From NCBI GenBank assembly GCA_025656675.1, contig JAHXHN010000010.1:30716-94715 (forward strand): 64,000 nt of DNA. Reading direction: 5' to 3'. A model generated the notes under the pieces. The model was not told the DNA's origin. It was given only the letters and a program-made list of their open reading frames with translations, and did not search any database. The DNA comes from Candidatus Thiodiazotropha sp. (ex Codakia rugifera). GTDB lineage: Bacteria > Pseudomonadota > Gammaproteobacteria > Chromatiales > Chromatiaceae. Shown here in pieces: positions 35,784 to 44,149 of the stretch. Both the position numbers and the translations under genes were made by a program. Each line of letters opens with the position of its first letter. Position 1 is the first letter of the stretch.

Positions 35784-36143
35784 GTGCAGGCATTAGGACG
35801 TTACTCATATATTCTCCTTTTGTTGCTGATCTCTTGGCATGGGATGTTATTCGGTGCCACCCTTTCCGGCATTGTCCATGAAGCGTCTGAGGCTCTGTCC
35901 GACGTGGAAGTGATGCTGGTGAATGCTGAGAACGGTGTCGTTCTGCATCGGGCTTATACCGACAAAGCGGGTAATTTCAGTTTTACTGTCGATACGGGTT
36001 CCTACAATGTTGGAGCCTTTAAGCATGAATACGCCAATAGCTGGCATAAAAATGTCTCTGTGAAGGACTCAGACGTATCTGTCCAGATTGAACTTGTACC
36101 TGAGGCTTTTACTGATGAGCCTTCGTCTGATGATTGTGAGTAG
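35784..36143 (+). CDS. Small exported protein with a carboxypeptidase-regulatory-like domain
   Basis: 119 residues from a GTG at 35784, with AAAGGGG ten bases upstream; longer starts would read through a REP copy. A signal peptide (YILLLLLISWHGMLFG) leads into one CarboxypepD_reg-like beta-sandwich: LSGIVHEASEALSDVEVMLVN, then YTDKAGNFSFTVDTGSY. An acidic tail follows. Such domains occur in surface and transport-associated proteins as binding or spacer modules. It stands alone between two direct REP copies. Confidence 0.7.
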   Translation: MQALGRYSYILLLLLISWHGMLFGATLSGIVHEASEALSDVEVMLVNAENGVVLHRAYTDKAGNFSFTVDTGSYNVGAFKHEYANSWHKNVSVKDSDVSVQIELVPEAFTDEPSSDDCE

Positions 36144-36166
36144 AATCATTAGTATCAGTCACGAAC

Positions 36167-36189
36167 GGTGCTGCAAGGCCGCACCCTAC
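36167..36189. repeat. REP-like palindrome, copy 5
   Basis: GGTGCTGCAAGGCCGCACCC followed by TAC, 24 bases after a stop codon and in the same orientation as copy 4. Confidence 0.8.
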
Positions 36190-36265
36190 GAAGATAGCTG
36201 CCCAGATATTTAATGACAGGGGTACGGCCCTAACGCACCATAGCCTCACTTTGTGAGCACGATTC

Positions 36266-36298
36266 GGGCCCGGCCCCATTGCCGGACCCTCGTTTTTT
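36266..36298 (+). terminator. Rho-independent terminator
   Basis: A nine-base-pair stem with one mismatch (36266-36274 with 36281-36289), a 6-base loop, then TCGTTTTTT. It lies 122 bases beyond the small exported protein and before the convergent slipin gene. Confidence 0.75.
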
Positions 36299-36335
36299 AC
36301 AACCGATCAAGTTCATTGGCATCAGACGAATCCGC

Positions 36336-37478
36336 TTACACATTGATCTTGACCATCTCCTTCATCACACCATCGAGACCGCCGAAGACGGTGAGCTTGT
36401 CCACCTTTTCGGTGATCTTCTCCAGTGCCTCCAGCTCCTTCAGGCGCAGTAGCACCGGGTTCTCATCCATGAGACGGGCGGTGTTGAGCAGTGAACGAGT
36501 CGCTGCAGTCTCTTCGCGACGCTTGATGATGTTGGCCTGTGCCGCCTTTTCGGCCTGCACCACCTGGTTGAGAATCTCCTTCATCTCACCCGGCAGGATG
36601 ACATCCTTGACACCCACGCTCTTCATCACCACACCGTACTCCGCCACCTTGTCGCGCACAGTCTCGAACACCACACGGTCCAGCTCACCCTTGTCACCCA
36701 GCAGGGTGTCGAGGGTGCGGGTACCGATGGAGGCACGCAGTGCGAACTGCAGCTCCCGATACAAGGTGCCGGTGATATCCACCAGCGCCTTCACCGCAGT
36801 CACCGGATCGATGATCTGGTACTGGGCCGCAAGGTTGGCACGCAGGCTGACCTTGTCCTTGGTCAGAATCTCCTGGCCGCTGACCTCCATGGCCTGCAGA
36901 CGGGTATCCACCTGCTCGACCTTGACGGTGCGGTTATACTTCCAGAAGGCGTACAGGCCCGGCTGCAGGGTCTTGATCAGTTCGCCATCGACAAACAGCA
37001 GACCCACGGACTTGTCAGCCACCTCCACCGGATAGACAGTGTCCCGTACCGCAATGGCCAGTTCGCTGCCTCGTGCATTGGCGATCAGACGCACCACCGC
37101 TCGCGGGATCTCAAAGTCAGATGCAATATCCTGTACCTCGACACGCACATCGACCGGACCCTTCCAGTAGAGCTGACGGGTTGCCGGTGCCAGTACGGTT
37201 GCCAGCTTACCGTTCTTGTAGACAAGACCGACCTCGAACTCACCCAGCTCGACACGCTGGAAGTACTTTTCGCACAGCGCTGCCCGATCCTTGATCAGTA
37301 CATCGACATATGTGTGTGCAAAGGCCGGCTCAGTGATGTCGTAGACCTCAATCTTCACACGGCCCAGCGGATCGACGATCCAGTAAACACCCGGCTCCAG
37401 GATCTTCACGATGGAACGATCCTTCAGGTACAGACCACGCTCGTGTTGGGCAATCACTTGACGCTTGATTCCAAACAT
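36336..37478 (-). CDS. Slipin (SPFH/stomatin-like protein)
   Basis: 380 residues with an SPFH/Band 7 core (about 185-330: VKVEQVDTRLQAMEVSGQEI, LTKDKVSLRANLAAQYQI). A duplicated N-terminal beta-rich region precedes it and an Ala/Glu-rich helix follows (EILNQVVQAEKAAQANIIKRRE). There is no N-terminal membrane hairpin. From memory, slipins of this kind neighbour RtcB RNA ligase in RtcR-controlled RNA-repair operons. No rtc gene is visible here, but an atypical tRNA locus lies just upstream on the same strand. The start is ATG 37478 after GGAGAAGAG. Confidence 0.85.
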   Translation of the reverse strand: MFGIKRQVIAQHERGLYLKDRSIVKILEPGVYWIVDPLGRVKIEVYDITEPAFAHTYVDVLIKDRAALCEKYFQRVELGEFEVGLVYKNGKLATVLAPATRQLYWKGPVDVRVEVQDIASDFEIPRAVVRLIANARGSELAIAVRDTVYPVEVADKSVGLLFVDGELIKTLQPGLYAFWKYNRTVKVEQVDTRLQAMEVSGQEILTKDKVSLRANLAAQYQIIDPVTAVKALVDITGTLYRELQFALRASIGTRTLDTLLGDKGELDRVVFETVRDKVAEYGVVMKSVGVKDVILPGEMKEILNQVVQAEKAAQANIIKRREETAATRSLLNTARLMDENPVLLRLKELEALEKITEKVDKLTVFGGLDGVMKEMVKINV

Positions 37479-37695
37479 TTCTCTTCTCCATAAACTTATT
37501 CATTTCCAATAGCGTGGCTTTTATCTGACTCGGTTCCTGTTGCACTCAACAGGATGCCACTCCGACACCTTATGTTTTCCTCATTTCGTTTCTCCTTTAT
37601 TGCTGTTATACAATCTCGAAAAATAATCGTGTAAGAGTCACCCCACGCACAAAGCGCGGATCATTGCGGGATCGGATTGCGACCATCTGTCTTTC

Positions 37696-37734
37696 AAAAA
37701 AGTAGTCAGCGGAGCAAGCTCCCCTTCACTGACT
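37696..37734 (-). terminator. Rho-independent terminator at the end of the tRNA/ncRNA unit
   Basis: Minus strand: AGTCAG and CTGACT form the outer stem, GGAGC and GCTCC the inner stem, followed by ACTTTTTT. It ends transcripts coming from the tRNA side, about 220 bases before the slipin start. Confidence 0.7.
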
Positions 37735-37798
37735 TCCAGTTCCGTCAGACAGATTTTTTCAACCCGGTTACGCAATCATGCAAGGCACGATGCACGCT

Positions 37799-37840
37799 GC
37801 GGCAGGCACTCCTGTGCCCTGACACATCCTGTGTCGCCGC
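37799..37840 (-). ncRNA. Three-way-junction RNA element with two GGA loops
   Basis: Three perfect helices fold with almost no leftover bases. The closing stem is 5 bp (37799-37803 with 37836-37840). One hairpin is 5 bp with loop AGGA (minus strand), the other 6 bp with loop GGA. Minus-strand loops read CACAGGATGTG and CACAGGAGTG, close to the CsrA/RsmA binding consensus (ACANGGAUGU with GGA exposed). A third CAGGAG lies at about 37850. It ends before the 37696-37734 terminator. This suggests a regulatory RNA that binds CsrA; the length and 5' end are unknown. Confidence 0.5.
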
Positions 37841-37866
37841 CGGGGCTTCTCTCCTGTTGTTACCAA

Positions 37867-37921
37867 CAAAGTGTGTGGAGTCGAACCACGAGGCTTTCGC
37901 CAATACCACTGATCAGCTTTA
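37867..37921 (-). ncRNA. tRNA-like element without an anticodon arm
   Basis: It has a D-loop-like ATCAGTGGTATT and a T-arm GTGGTTCGACTCCAC, both near-copies of the neighbouring tRNA-Asn. The anticodon arm is replaced by a 3-bp stem with a GAAA tetraloop (GGCGAAAGCC). The acceptor stem is reduced to about four pairs (AAAG with CTTT). A second GNRA hairpin (GTTGGTAACAAC) follows directly. It cannot decode. It may be a degenerate tRNA or a functional mimic. Confidence 0.5.
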
Positions 37922-37927
37922 AGGCTG

Positions 37928-37999
<72 letters not shown>

Positions 38000-38147
38000 G
38001 GTGTTGACACCTCCCCCTGTTTTGTACACACCTTGCAATCCTTTTGTAGCCTGGGTGTGCAGGCCAGGCATTCAGAACCTGGGCCGCTAAACATGGACAA
38101 GTTATCCAACGCTGTAGAACCTACGTTTTCATGTGTAAGTTCGTTTT

Positions 38148-38226
38148 TGGTACGCCACCCGGGATTTGAACCCGGACCTCACCTGTTTCTGAAACAGGCC
38201 CCTCTGCCGTATTGGGGTAGCGGCGT
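38148..38226 (-). tRNA. Atypical tRNA with anticodon CAG (Leu codon CUG) but a short variable loop
   Basis: Acceptor ACGCCGC pairs fully with GTGGCGT (one G-U). The D-stem is CCCC/GGGG, the anticodon stem CCTGT/ACAGG with loop TTCAGAA (CAG), and the T-arm CCGGG-TTCAAAT-CCCGG. It ends in A73 and an encoded CCA. By anticodon it is tRNA-Leu, yet its variable region is only about six bases (class I), whereas bacterial tRNA-Leu is class II with a long arm. Confidence 0.75.
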
Positions 38227-38233
38227 AACGTTT

Positions 38234-38309
38234 TGGTGGATTGTATTGGCATCGAACCAATATCCTTCCGGTTAAGAGCCGGATGCTTTGCCGGTTAAGC
38301 TAACAATCC
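38234..38309 (-). tRNA. tRNA-Lys(CTT)
   Basis: A 76-base cloverleaf: acceptor GGATTGT with ACAATCC, D-stem GCTT/AAGC, anticodon stem TCCGG/CCGGA with loop CTCTTAA (anticodon CTT), T-arm ATTGG-TTCGATG-CCAAT, then A73 and encoded CCA. It reads AAG. Eight bases separate its end from the CAG tRNA. Confidence 0.85.
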
Positions 38310-38324
38310 ATTTTCACTGGGCAT

Positions 38325-38362
38325 AAAAAAACCCTGACGGTCGAAACCAGCCAGGGTTTTTT
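38325..38362. terminator. Bidirectional intrinsic terminator just upstream of the tRNA genes
   Basis: CAGGGTTTTTT on the + strand (38352-38362) is complemented by an A-run plus CCCTG (38325-38336). On the minus strand the stem is followed by seven T. Its T-run ends only about 16 bases before the 5' end of tRNA-Lys. Confidence 0.8.
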
Positions 38363-38587
38363 CTTGGCTGGAAGACCTGACTCAGTCTTCCAACCGTCAT
38401 GAGGAAGAAGACTAGGTCATTGCAATACTTGTGGGCGAACAAGGCCCTGCACACTTCAGCGATAGGGGTGCATTTTCAAAAGACAAACCGAGCGCTGACA
38501 GATCGTCCGAACAGCGATGTCTCAGGGTTTGTTTTATTTGTTGATTGCGTATTTGCATGTCTCTTTTTTAAGTCATTTGTTAATGGG
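38325..38587 (-). ncRNA. Candidate small RNA or attenuator leader
   Basis: A transcript from the consensus promoter at 38594-38621 would start near 38587 and end at the intrinsic terminator, giving ~260 nt. Before the terminator lies an 8-bp hairpin (TGGAAGAC at 38369-38376 with its complement at 38384-38391). A 48-codon ATG frame (38558 to 38412, minus strand) lies inside but resembles nothing known. It is either an independent sRNA or a leader whose termination controls the tRNA genes behind it. Confidence 0.45.
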
Positions 38588-38593
38588 CGGTGA

Positions 38594-38621
38594 ATTATAA
38601 AATGACAACGATAGATGTCAA
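38594..38621 (-). promoter_or_regulatory. Perfect-consensus sigma-70 promoter
   Basis: Minus strand: TTGACA (38621-38616), a 16-base spacer, TATAAT (38599-38594). Both hexamers are perfect, which is rare outside stable-RNA genes, and there is no protein gene directly downstream. It therefore most likely drives the leader RNA and tRNA locus. Confidence 0.75.
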
Positions 38622-38738
38622 GTGATGGATTACTATAGTTGGGATTTAATGAAATACAAGTTAACCAAGAATAATATTTTTTATGGTTAACTTGAAATCT
38701 AAACAGGCAGCTTAATCGTATACATTAGTGGGCTGTTC

Positions 38739-38760
38739 GGTGCGGCGGGCCAGACCCTAT
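38739..38760. repeat. REP-like palindrome, copy 6 (degenerate)
   Basis: GGTGCGGCGGGCCAGACCCT followed by AT, in the spacer before the lipoprotein gene. Arms are imperfect. Confidence 0.6.
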
Positions 38761-38920
38761 GACAGGCTCCACATCATGTTGGGTGCAACATGCTGTACCG
38801 ATAGACCACCCTGCATTTTAATATCACTTAATGGGATCTAAACTATTTACATAACTCAAAAATAAACCCGGAAGTCTCTTATCCAACTCTGCATGGATGT
38901 CAATAACAAAGGAGGATGTT

Positions 38921-40267
38921 ATGAGTGCGGTACGTTTAAAGCTGGCTTTTTTCTTCATTTCAATTTGCCTGATCATCACTGGGTGTGCTTCCAACAATTT
39001 TCCGGAAAACGCTTTTCATGGTCTAAACCATATTTATCAGTCTAATGGTACAACCCTGAATGTAGTCTTCGTTCACGGGATGGGCGACCACCCCTTTGGT
39101 GAAAAGGGTGTACTGAAATACCAAATGAAAATTGCTAATGCACTTGGATTTGATGAGGATGCAGTCTGGGAAACAGTGGACTGGGGAAAGCATTGCACAT
39201 CGAACTATGGTGATTATTTGAAATACAGTTATTTCAATAAAGAAGAAAAACAAAGAATCGATGTGCGACGTAGTGCCTATCAGAGTGTCTGTCCTCTGCG
39301 GATCAATGAAGTCATCGTCGGATTTATCGGCTGGCGGCAATATCGATCACCGAGTGACAACAAAATACTTAACCTGTTCGAACTCTCCTGGGACAGGGCG
39401 ACTGAGCTGCTGCAAAAGACGCTACTTGAACTGGATGGTGACTACTACGAAACCGTAGAGCTCGATGATCTACAGATGCCCATCGATGGGGGAGTAAATC
39501 GTGAATCGGACAGGGCCCTTATCAACCGCTGGATGAAAAAATTTGTCAACCAGAATCTGGGGGACCCTGTTATCTATCTGGGTGACTATGGTACTTCGAT
39601 TCGACGTGTCATCGCTGATGGTTTATCGAGTATTTCTGCAGCTGCCGATATGGATGACAATTATGAATATTCAATTATCTCTGACAGTCTGGGCAGTCGA
39701 ATCATATTCGATACATTAGGGTGCGTGTTAGACCTTACCGATATCGATAACCCACAAATCAATAGTGCATGCGATTACATAAATGCTGATACCGAGTTGA
39801 CGGATGATAGATTGGAAGACTTGAAAAAAATGGCACATAACACCACACAGGTCTTTATGAATGCCAATCAGCTCCCCCTACTGGCACTCAGTAACGTGAG
39901 ACCACCCAAAAAGGGTGAGAAAGAGAATGACTGGTTGAATCGATTCCCCTGCGAAAGTGGTGGACCGGGACTGATGATGTTCCTGAAAAAAAGAGATCTC
40001 ACCCATGATCCGCTACAAATTGTGGCATTCACCGATCCCAATGATGTCCTTTCCTACCATCTGACGACCAGGTTCAAAAATAAATGTACCCATTTGGACC
40101 AAGGCAGACGCAAGACAGTTGAATTTATCAATGTGCGGCTGCCCAATGTCAAGTGGACCTACTTCGGGCTTTTTGCTAATCCGGTAAAAGCGCATTCAAC
40201 TGGATTCAGAAGCAACGATAAGGCTATTGATCTGTTGGTCAATGGTTATGACGCTGATGCGCAGTAG
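38921..40267 (+). CDS. Lipoprotein with an alpha/beta-hydrolase-like core
   Basis: 448 residues from the ATG at 38921, with a strong AAGGAGG. A lipoprotein signal (FFISICLIITGCAS) anchors it to the envelope. The N-terminal VVFVHGMGDHPFGEKGV resembles the oxyanion-hole HG motif. YSIISDSLGSRIIFDTL near 248-264 is the likely nucleophile elbow (SxSxG form), and WRQYRSPSD and FTDPNDVLSYHL may hold the other catalytic residues. I do not recognise a named family; a lipase or esterase is plausible. A lone gene downstream of the tRNA locus spacer. Confidence 0.72.
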   Translation: MSAVRLKLAFFFISICLIITGCASNNFPENAFHGLNHIYQSNGTTLNVVFVHGMGDHPFGEKGVLKYQMKIANALGFDEDAVWETVDWGKHCTSNYGDYLKYSYFNKEEKQRIDVRRSAYQSVCPLRINEVIVGFIGWRQYRSPSDNKILNLFELSWDRATELLQKTLLELDGDYYETVELDDLQMPIDGGVNRESDRALINRWMKKFVNQNLGDPVIYLGDYGTSIRRVIADGLSSISAAADMDDNYEYSIISDSLGSRIIFDTLGCVLDLTDIDNPQINSACDYINADTELTDDRLEDLKKMAHNTTQVFMNANQLPLLALSNVRPPKKGEKENDWLNRFPCESGGPGLMMFLKKRDLTHDPLQIVAFTDPNDVLSYHLTTRFKNKCTHLDQGRRKTVEFINVRLPNVKWTYFGLFANPVKAHSTGFRSNDKAIDLLVNGYDADAQ

Positions 40268-40342
40268 ACTGTTTGGTAAGAGTAGCCGAGACAAAAGTTC
40301 GGTGCTGTAGAGGGGCAAGCTACTCTCCATCTGGGCATTTAC

Positions 40343-40364
40343 GGTACGGCAGGCAGCACCCTAC
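40343..40364. repeat. REP-like palindrome, copy 7
   Basis: GGTACGGCAGGCAGCACCCT followed by AC, in the spacer before the cupin gene. Confidence 0.65.
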
Positions 40365-40514
40365 GAGGTGTGCGGCCAGAACGTGCGGCCTGCCTCACCA
40401 CCCGCATCCCGAGTTAACCTCCTCTCCCTTTCGGGTTACACTCTCCTGTCTGATTTATGGGTCCGCTATGAGCACTGTACCCCTCTCTCATCAAGAATCA
40501 TCGAAACGGATAAC

Positions 40515-40796
40515 ATGACTGAATTAAAAATACTCTGCGAACACCGCCCCTCCTCTATGAAACTTGAGATCCAGGGCGTCTACGACTGGCCGATCTGGGA
40601 GAAAGAGGTCTCAAAGTTCGACTGGAGCTATGACAAGACCGAGATCTGCTACTTTCTGCGAGGCAAGGTGATCGTCACCCCTGAGGGAGGTGAACCCCAG
40701 GAGTTCGGGCGGGGCGACCTGGTGACCTTCCCGGCCGGGCTGAATTGTACTTGGGATATCCTCAAGGACGTGGAAAAGCACTACACATTCGAATAA
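40515..40796 (+). CDS. Small cupin (DUF861-type)
   Basis: 93 residues from the ATG at 40515. A single cupin fold of the cupin_3 kind: WPIWEKEVSKFDWSYDKTEICYFLRGKVIVTPEGG followed by FGRGDLVTFPAGLNCTWDIL (shown in outline). The usual metal His of motif 1 is absent (Cys/Tyr region), so metal binding is doubtful. Relatives include (S)-ureidoglycine aminohydrolase-like and ethanolamine-utilisation cupins; the substrate is unknown. A longer frame to 40368 would read through unrelated spacer. Confidence 0.85.
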   Translation: MTELKILCEHRPSSMKLEIQGVYDWPIWEKEVSKFDWSYDKTEICYFLRGKVIVTPEGGEPQEFGRGDLVTFPAGLNCTWDILKDVEKHYTFE

Positions 40797-41054
40797 GCCT
40801 TAAACCTAGATTCCGCAGTTGTCCGCTGAATCTGACGTAACTTAATGATATGACAAGCCAAATTATGGATTATCCTCTCACCCATTGGGTGAGTTCAGTC
40901 ACGCTACACAAATTTGAGAATAATCCCAACGCATCCTGCTGCGCTCTCGTTCTTGTTAAGGGAATAGCCATTAACGATGAACGACGCCTTGCTGGATACG
41001 CCGGGATTTCCCTCAAATCCATGTTCAACTGCGGATTCTAGGTTAAGCAGTCCG

Positions 41055-43640
41055 ATGGCCAAAGCCCAAAAATCGACCCAGCATACCCCCATGATGCAGC
41101 AATATTTGCGCATCAAGGGTGATCATCCCGACATGCTGCTCTTCTATCGTATGGGGGATTTCTACGAACTCTTTTTTGCTGACGCGGAGAGAGCGGCGCG
41201 GCTGCTTGATATCACCCTGACCAAACGGGGACAGTCTGCAGGCAAACCGATTCCCATGGCAGGAGTCCCCTATCATGCCGCTGAAGGTTACCTGGCCCGA
41301 CTGGTGAAACAGGGTGTGTCGGTGGCGATCTGTGAGCAGATTGGCGATCCAGCCACCTCCAAGGGACCGGTAGAGCGCAAGGTAGTGCGCATTGTCACCC
41401 CGGGCACGCTTACCGATGAGGCCCTGCTTGAAGAGCGGCGGGAAAATCTGCTGGTGGCGATTAATGAACAGACCAGTGGCTATGGATTGGCTGCCCTGGA
41501 CCTGGCCAGTGGTCGCTTTACCCTGCAACAACTGGATGACCTGGAAGCACTGAGTGGTGAGTTGGAACGTCTCAACCCGGCAGAGTTATTGTTGGATGAG
41601 GACTCAAACCTGCCGGAGCAAATCACCCTGCGCAACGGTGTGACCCGACGACCGGCCTGGCATTTCGATCTTGATTCTGCCGAGCAGCTGTTGACCCGGC
41701 AGTTCGGTACCCGTGACCTGGGTGGTTTTGGTTGCCAGGACCAGCCCCTGGCCGTCAGTGCCGCTGGCTGTCTGATGCAGTATGTGGAGGAGACCCAGTT
41801 CGGTGCCCTACCTCACATCCGCGGCCTGCGGGTGGAGCACCGTGAACAGAGCGTGATCATCGATGCGGCGACACGCCGTAATCTGGAACTGGTCCACTCC
41901 CTCTCCAACCAGCCACAGCACACCCTGGCAGGCATTATGGATCGAACCGTGACTGCGATGGGCAGCCGCATGTTGCGACGATGGATCAGTCAACCTCACC
42001 GTGACCGGGGCGTGGTGGCGAATCGGCATGCCACTATTGAAGCGCTGCTGGAGACGCGACGCTATCCTGAACTTCAGGAGATACTCCAGGGTATCGGGGA
42101 TATCGAGCGCATCCTTACCAGGGTTGCATTGAAGAGCGCCCGGCCACGTGACCTGGCAACCCTTAGGAATGCGCTTGGCACCCTGCCCCAATTGCAACCC
42201 CTGCTGAACCAACTCGACAGCCCGTTAACCCTGGAGTTATCCCAAGCGATCGGTGAGCATCCTGAAATCCATCAACTGTTAGTACGTGCCGTCATCCCAG
42301 AACCGCCGATGCTGACCCGCGACGGCGGGGTCATTGCCGAGGGATACGATGCGGAGCTGGATGAACTACGTGGACTGTCGCAGAACGCCGATCAGTTCCT
42401 GCTCGATCTGGAAACCCGAGAGCGGGAAAGAACCGGTATCAACAACCTCAAGGTCAGTTACAACCGGGTGCACGGTTACTATATCGAGGTTAGCCGTAGT
42501 CAGTCTGACAAGGCTCCGGATGATTACATCAGACGCCAGACCCTGAAAGGAGCGGAGCGCTTCATCACCCCGGAACTGAAGAAGTTCGAGGACCAGGTGC
42601 TGAGTGCCAGGGAGCGTTCCCTTGCCAGAGAGAAATTCCTCTACGACCAGCTGCTTGAGGAACTTGGTCAGGTGCTGGCTCCACTACAAGGCTGTGCCGA
42701 GGGTCTGGCCAATCTGGATGTGCTGTGTAATCTGGCTGAGCGTGCTCAAACCCTTAACCTGGTCCGTCCGACCCTGGTTGAGGAACCTGGCCTGCAGATC
42801 ACCGATGGCCGCCATCCAGTGGTTGAGCAAGTGAGTCATGAACCCTTTGTCGCCAACAGTGTAACCTTAGATGAACAGCAACGTATGTTGATCATCACCG
42901 GCCCCAATATGGGCGGCAAATCGACCTTCATGCGTCAGATCGCCATCATCACCCTGCTTGCCTATGCCGGCAGCTTTGTTCCCGCCGCCGCTGCGCATCT
43001 CGGACCCATCGACCGGATCTTCTCCCGTATCGGTGCATCCGATGACCTGGCCGGTGGGCGCTCCACTTTCATGGTGGAGATGGAGGAGACGGCCAACATC
43101 CTGCACAACGCCACGGCGCAGAGCCTGGTGTTGATGGATGAGATAGGTCGTGGTACCTCAACCTTCGACGGCCTTTCATTGGCCTGGTCCTGCGCCATAG
43201 AGCTGGCAACATGTCTACGCGCCTACACCCTCTTCGCCACCCACTATTTTGAACTTACCACGCTGCCTGAGGAGTACCCGGGGATCAGTAACTTGCACCT
43301 GGATGCGGTGGAACATGGTGATTCAATCGTTTTTTTGCATGCCGTGCGGGAAGGACCGGCGAACCAGAGTTACGGTCTACAGGTAGCCACCCTGGCCGGT
43401 GTTCCGAAACAGGTGATAAAAAGGGCCCGTCAACGTCTCCTGGAATTGGAAGCCAGTGCCCAGCGACATGCTGAGCAGCAACAGAGTCAGTTGCCTCTGT
43501 TTAATCTCTCTCCCTCTACGGCTGATGAATCTGCTGTTGAGTCGCTACTGAAAGAGATCGACCCTGACGATTTAACGCCAAGGGAAGCATTGGAGCAGCT
43601 TTATAAACTGAAGCAGACGATGGATGAAAAAAAACGCTGA
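41055..43640 (+). CDS. mutS: DNA mismatch repair protein MutS
   Basis: 861 residues from the ATG at 41055 (MAKAQKST); an ATG at 40977 would add 26 residues not typical of MutS. The mismatch-reading Phe-x-Glu is in [12 protein letters not shown] near 35. The clamp and lever domains follow, then the ATPase with Walker [16 protein letters not shown] near 618, Walker [17 protein letters not shown] near 692, and the helix-turn-helix C-terminus. The tail ([16 protein letters not shown]) is the tetramer/MutL-interaction region of gammaproteobacterial MutS. It starts methyl-directed repair. A nested inverted-repeat element follows directly. Confidence 0.96.
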   Translation: MAKAQKSTQHTPMMQQYLRIKGDHPDMLLFYRMGDFYELFFADAERAARLLDITLTKRGQSAGKPIPMAGVPYHAAEGYLARLVKQGVSVAICEQIGDPATSKGPVERKVVRIVTPGTLTDEALLEERRENLLVAINEQTSGYGLAALDLASGRFTLQQLDDLEALSGELERLNPAELLLDEDSNLPEQITLRNGVTRRPAWHFDLDSAEQLLTRQFGTRDLGGFGCQDQPLAVSAAGCLMQYVEETQFGALPHIRGLRVEHREQSVIIDAATRRNLELVHSLSNQPQHTLAGIMDRTVTAMGSRMLRRWISQPHRDRGVVANRHATIEALLETRRYPELQEILQGIGDIERILTRVALKSARPRDLATLRNALGTLPQLQPLLNQLDSPLTLELSQAIGEHPEIHQLLVRAVIPEPPMLTRDGGVIAEGYDAELDELRGLSQNADQFLLDLETRERERTGINNLKVSYNRVHGYYIEVSRSQSDKAPDDYIRRQTLKGAERFITPELKKFEDQVLSARERSLAREKFLYDQLLEELGQVLAPLQGCAEGLANLDVLCNLAERAQTLNLVRPTLVEEPGLQITDGRHPVVEQVSHEPFVANSVTLDEQQRMLIITGPNMGGKSTFMRQIAIITLLAYAGSFVPAAAAHLGPIDRIFSRIGASDDLAGGRSTFMVEMEETANILHNATAQSLVLMDEIGRGTSTFDGLSLAWSCAIELATCLRAYTLFATHYFELTTLPEEYPGISNLHLDAVEHGDSIVFLHAVREGPANQSYGLQVATLAGVPKQVIKRARQRLLELEASAQRHAEQQQSQLPLFNLSPSTADESAVESLLKEIDPDDLTPREALEQLYKLKQTMDEKKR

Positions 43641-43656
43641 AGCGATTTTTTTAAGT

Positions 43657-44125
43657 ATGAATTTCGAATGTTGAATTATGAATTAATGTTGGGTGCGGCA
43701 AGCCTACCCTACGTCAATCAACCTTGTCAAAATAGACGCTTCACCTGATCGAGTGGATACGCTATGCAAACCACAACAAGTCATTCCGTCAGTTTACGGG
43801 ATTTGTCCGCAAATGAAACGCGAATGCATGCAAATAGGGATAGGGGTTTCCTCTCATGTATCATTTTGAACGGAATTAGAAATATTAAACCACAGTTGGT
43901 TAAGATGCCTCGTATTGTCGGCATGACACAGGACTTGAACGTCGTAACTTGAGGTCATTGAAACATTTGCGTTAATTAGCGTTCATTTGCGGACACGCTA
44001 CCGATCTGTTGAATAAAACAAACCGCTGTGTGTCCATTTTTACCCACTCGATCAGGGGAAGAGGCAAAAAATAAAAAGTACGCATTGCGCATACATTAAT
44101 TCATAATTCAACATTCAAAATTCAC
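43657..44125. mobile_element. Nested inverted-repeat (MITE-like) element
   Basis: Three pairs of inverted arms share nearly one centre. The outer pair is 32 bases (43657-43688 and 44094-44125, 2 differences). The middle pair is CCTGATCGAGTGG (43744-43756) with its complement at 44044-44056. The inner pair is 43805-43821 with 43979-43994, one base different in length. No transposase is inside, and a 62-codon frame in it is not credible. The whole could fold into one long cruciform or RNA hairpin between mutS and the dodecin gene. It may be a non-autonomous element into which a REP copy has inserted. Confidence 0.65.
43691..43712. repeat. REP-like palindrome, copy 8
   Basis: GGGTGCGGCAAGCCTACCCT followed by AC, just inside the left outer arm of the nested element. 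Confidence 0.6.
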
Positions 44126-44149
44126 AATTAAAAAATCCCGAGGTATTTA

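Noticed and set aside
36253..37035. Long plus-strand open frame (260 codons) opposite the slipin gene
   Set aside because: Ser/Arg/Thr-rich low-quality composition, antisense to a clear SPFH protein; a codon-bias shadow.
37781..37796. Sigma-54-like sequence on the minus strand upstream of slipin
   Set aside because: The -12 half (TTGCA) and spacing fit, but the essential GG of the -24 element is missing, and the intrinsic terminator at 37696 separates it from the gene.
38412..38558. 48-codon minus-strand frame in the leader RNA
   Set aside because: Starts with ATG but has a weak ribosome site and no family; kept only as a note under the leader RNA.
43764..43952. 62-codon frame inside the nested inverted-repeat element
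   Set aside because: It crosses the inner inverted arm and has no protein-like features.
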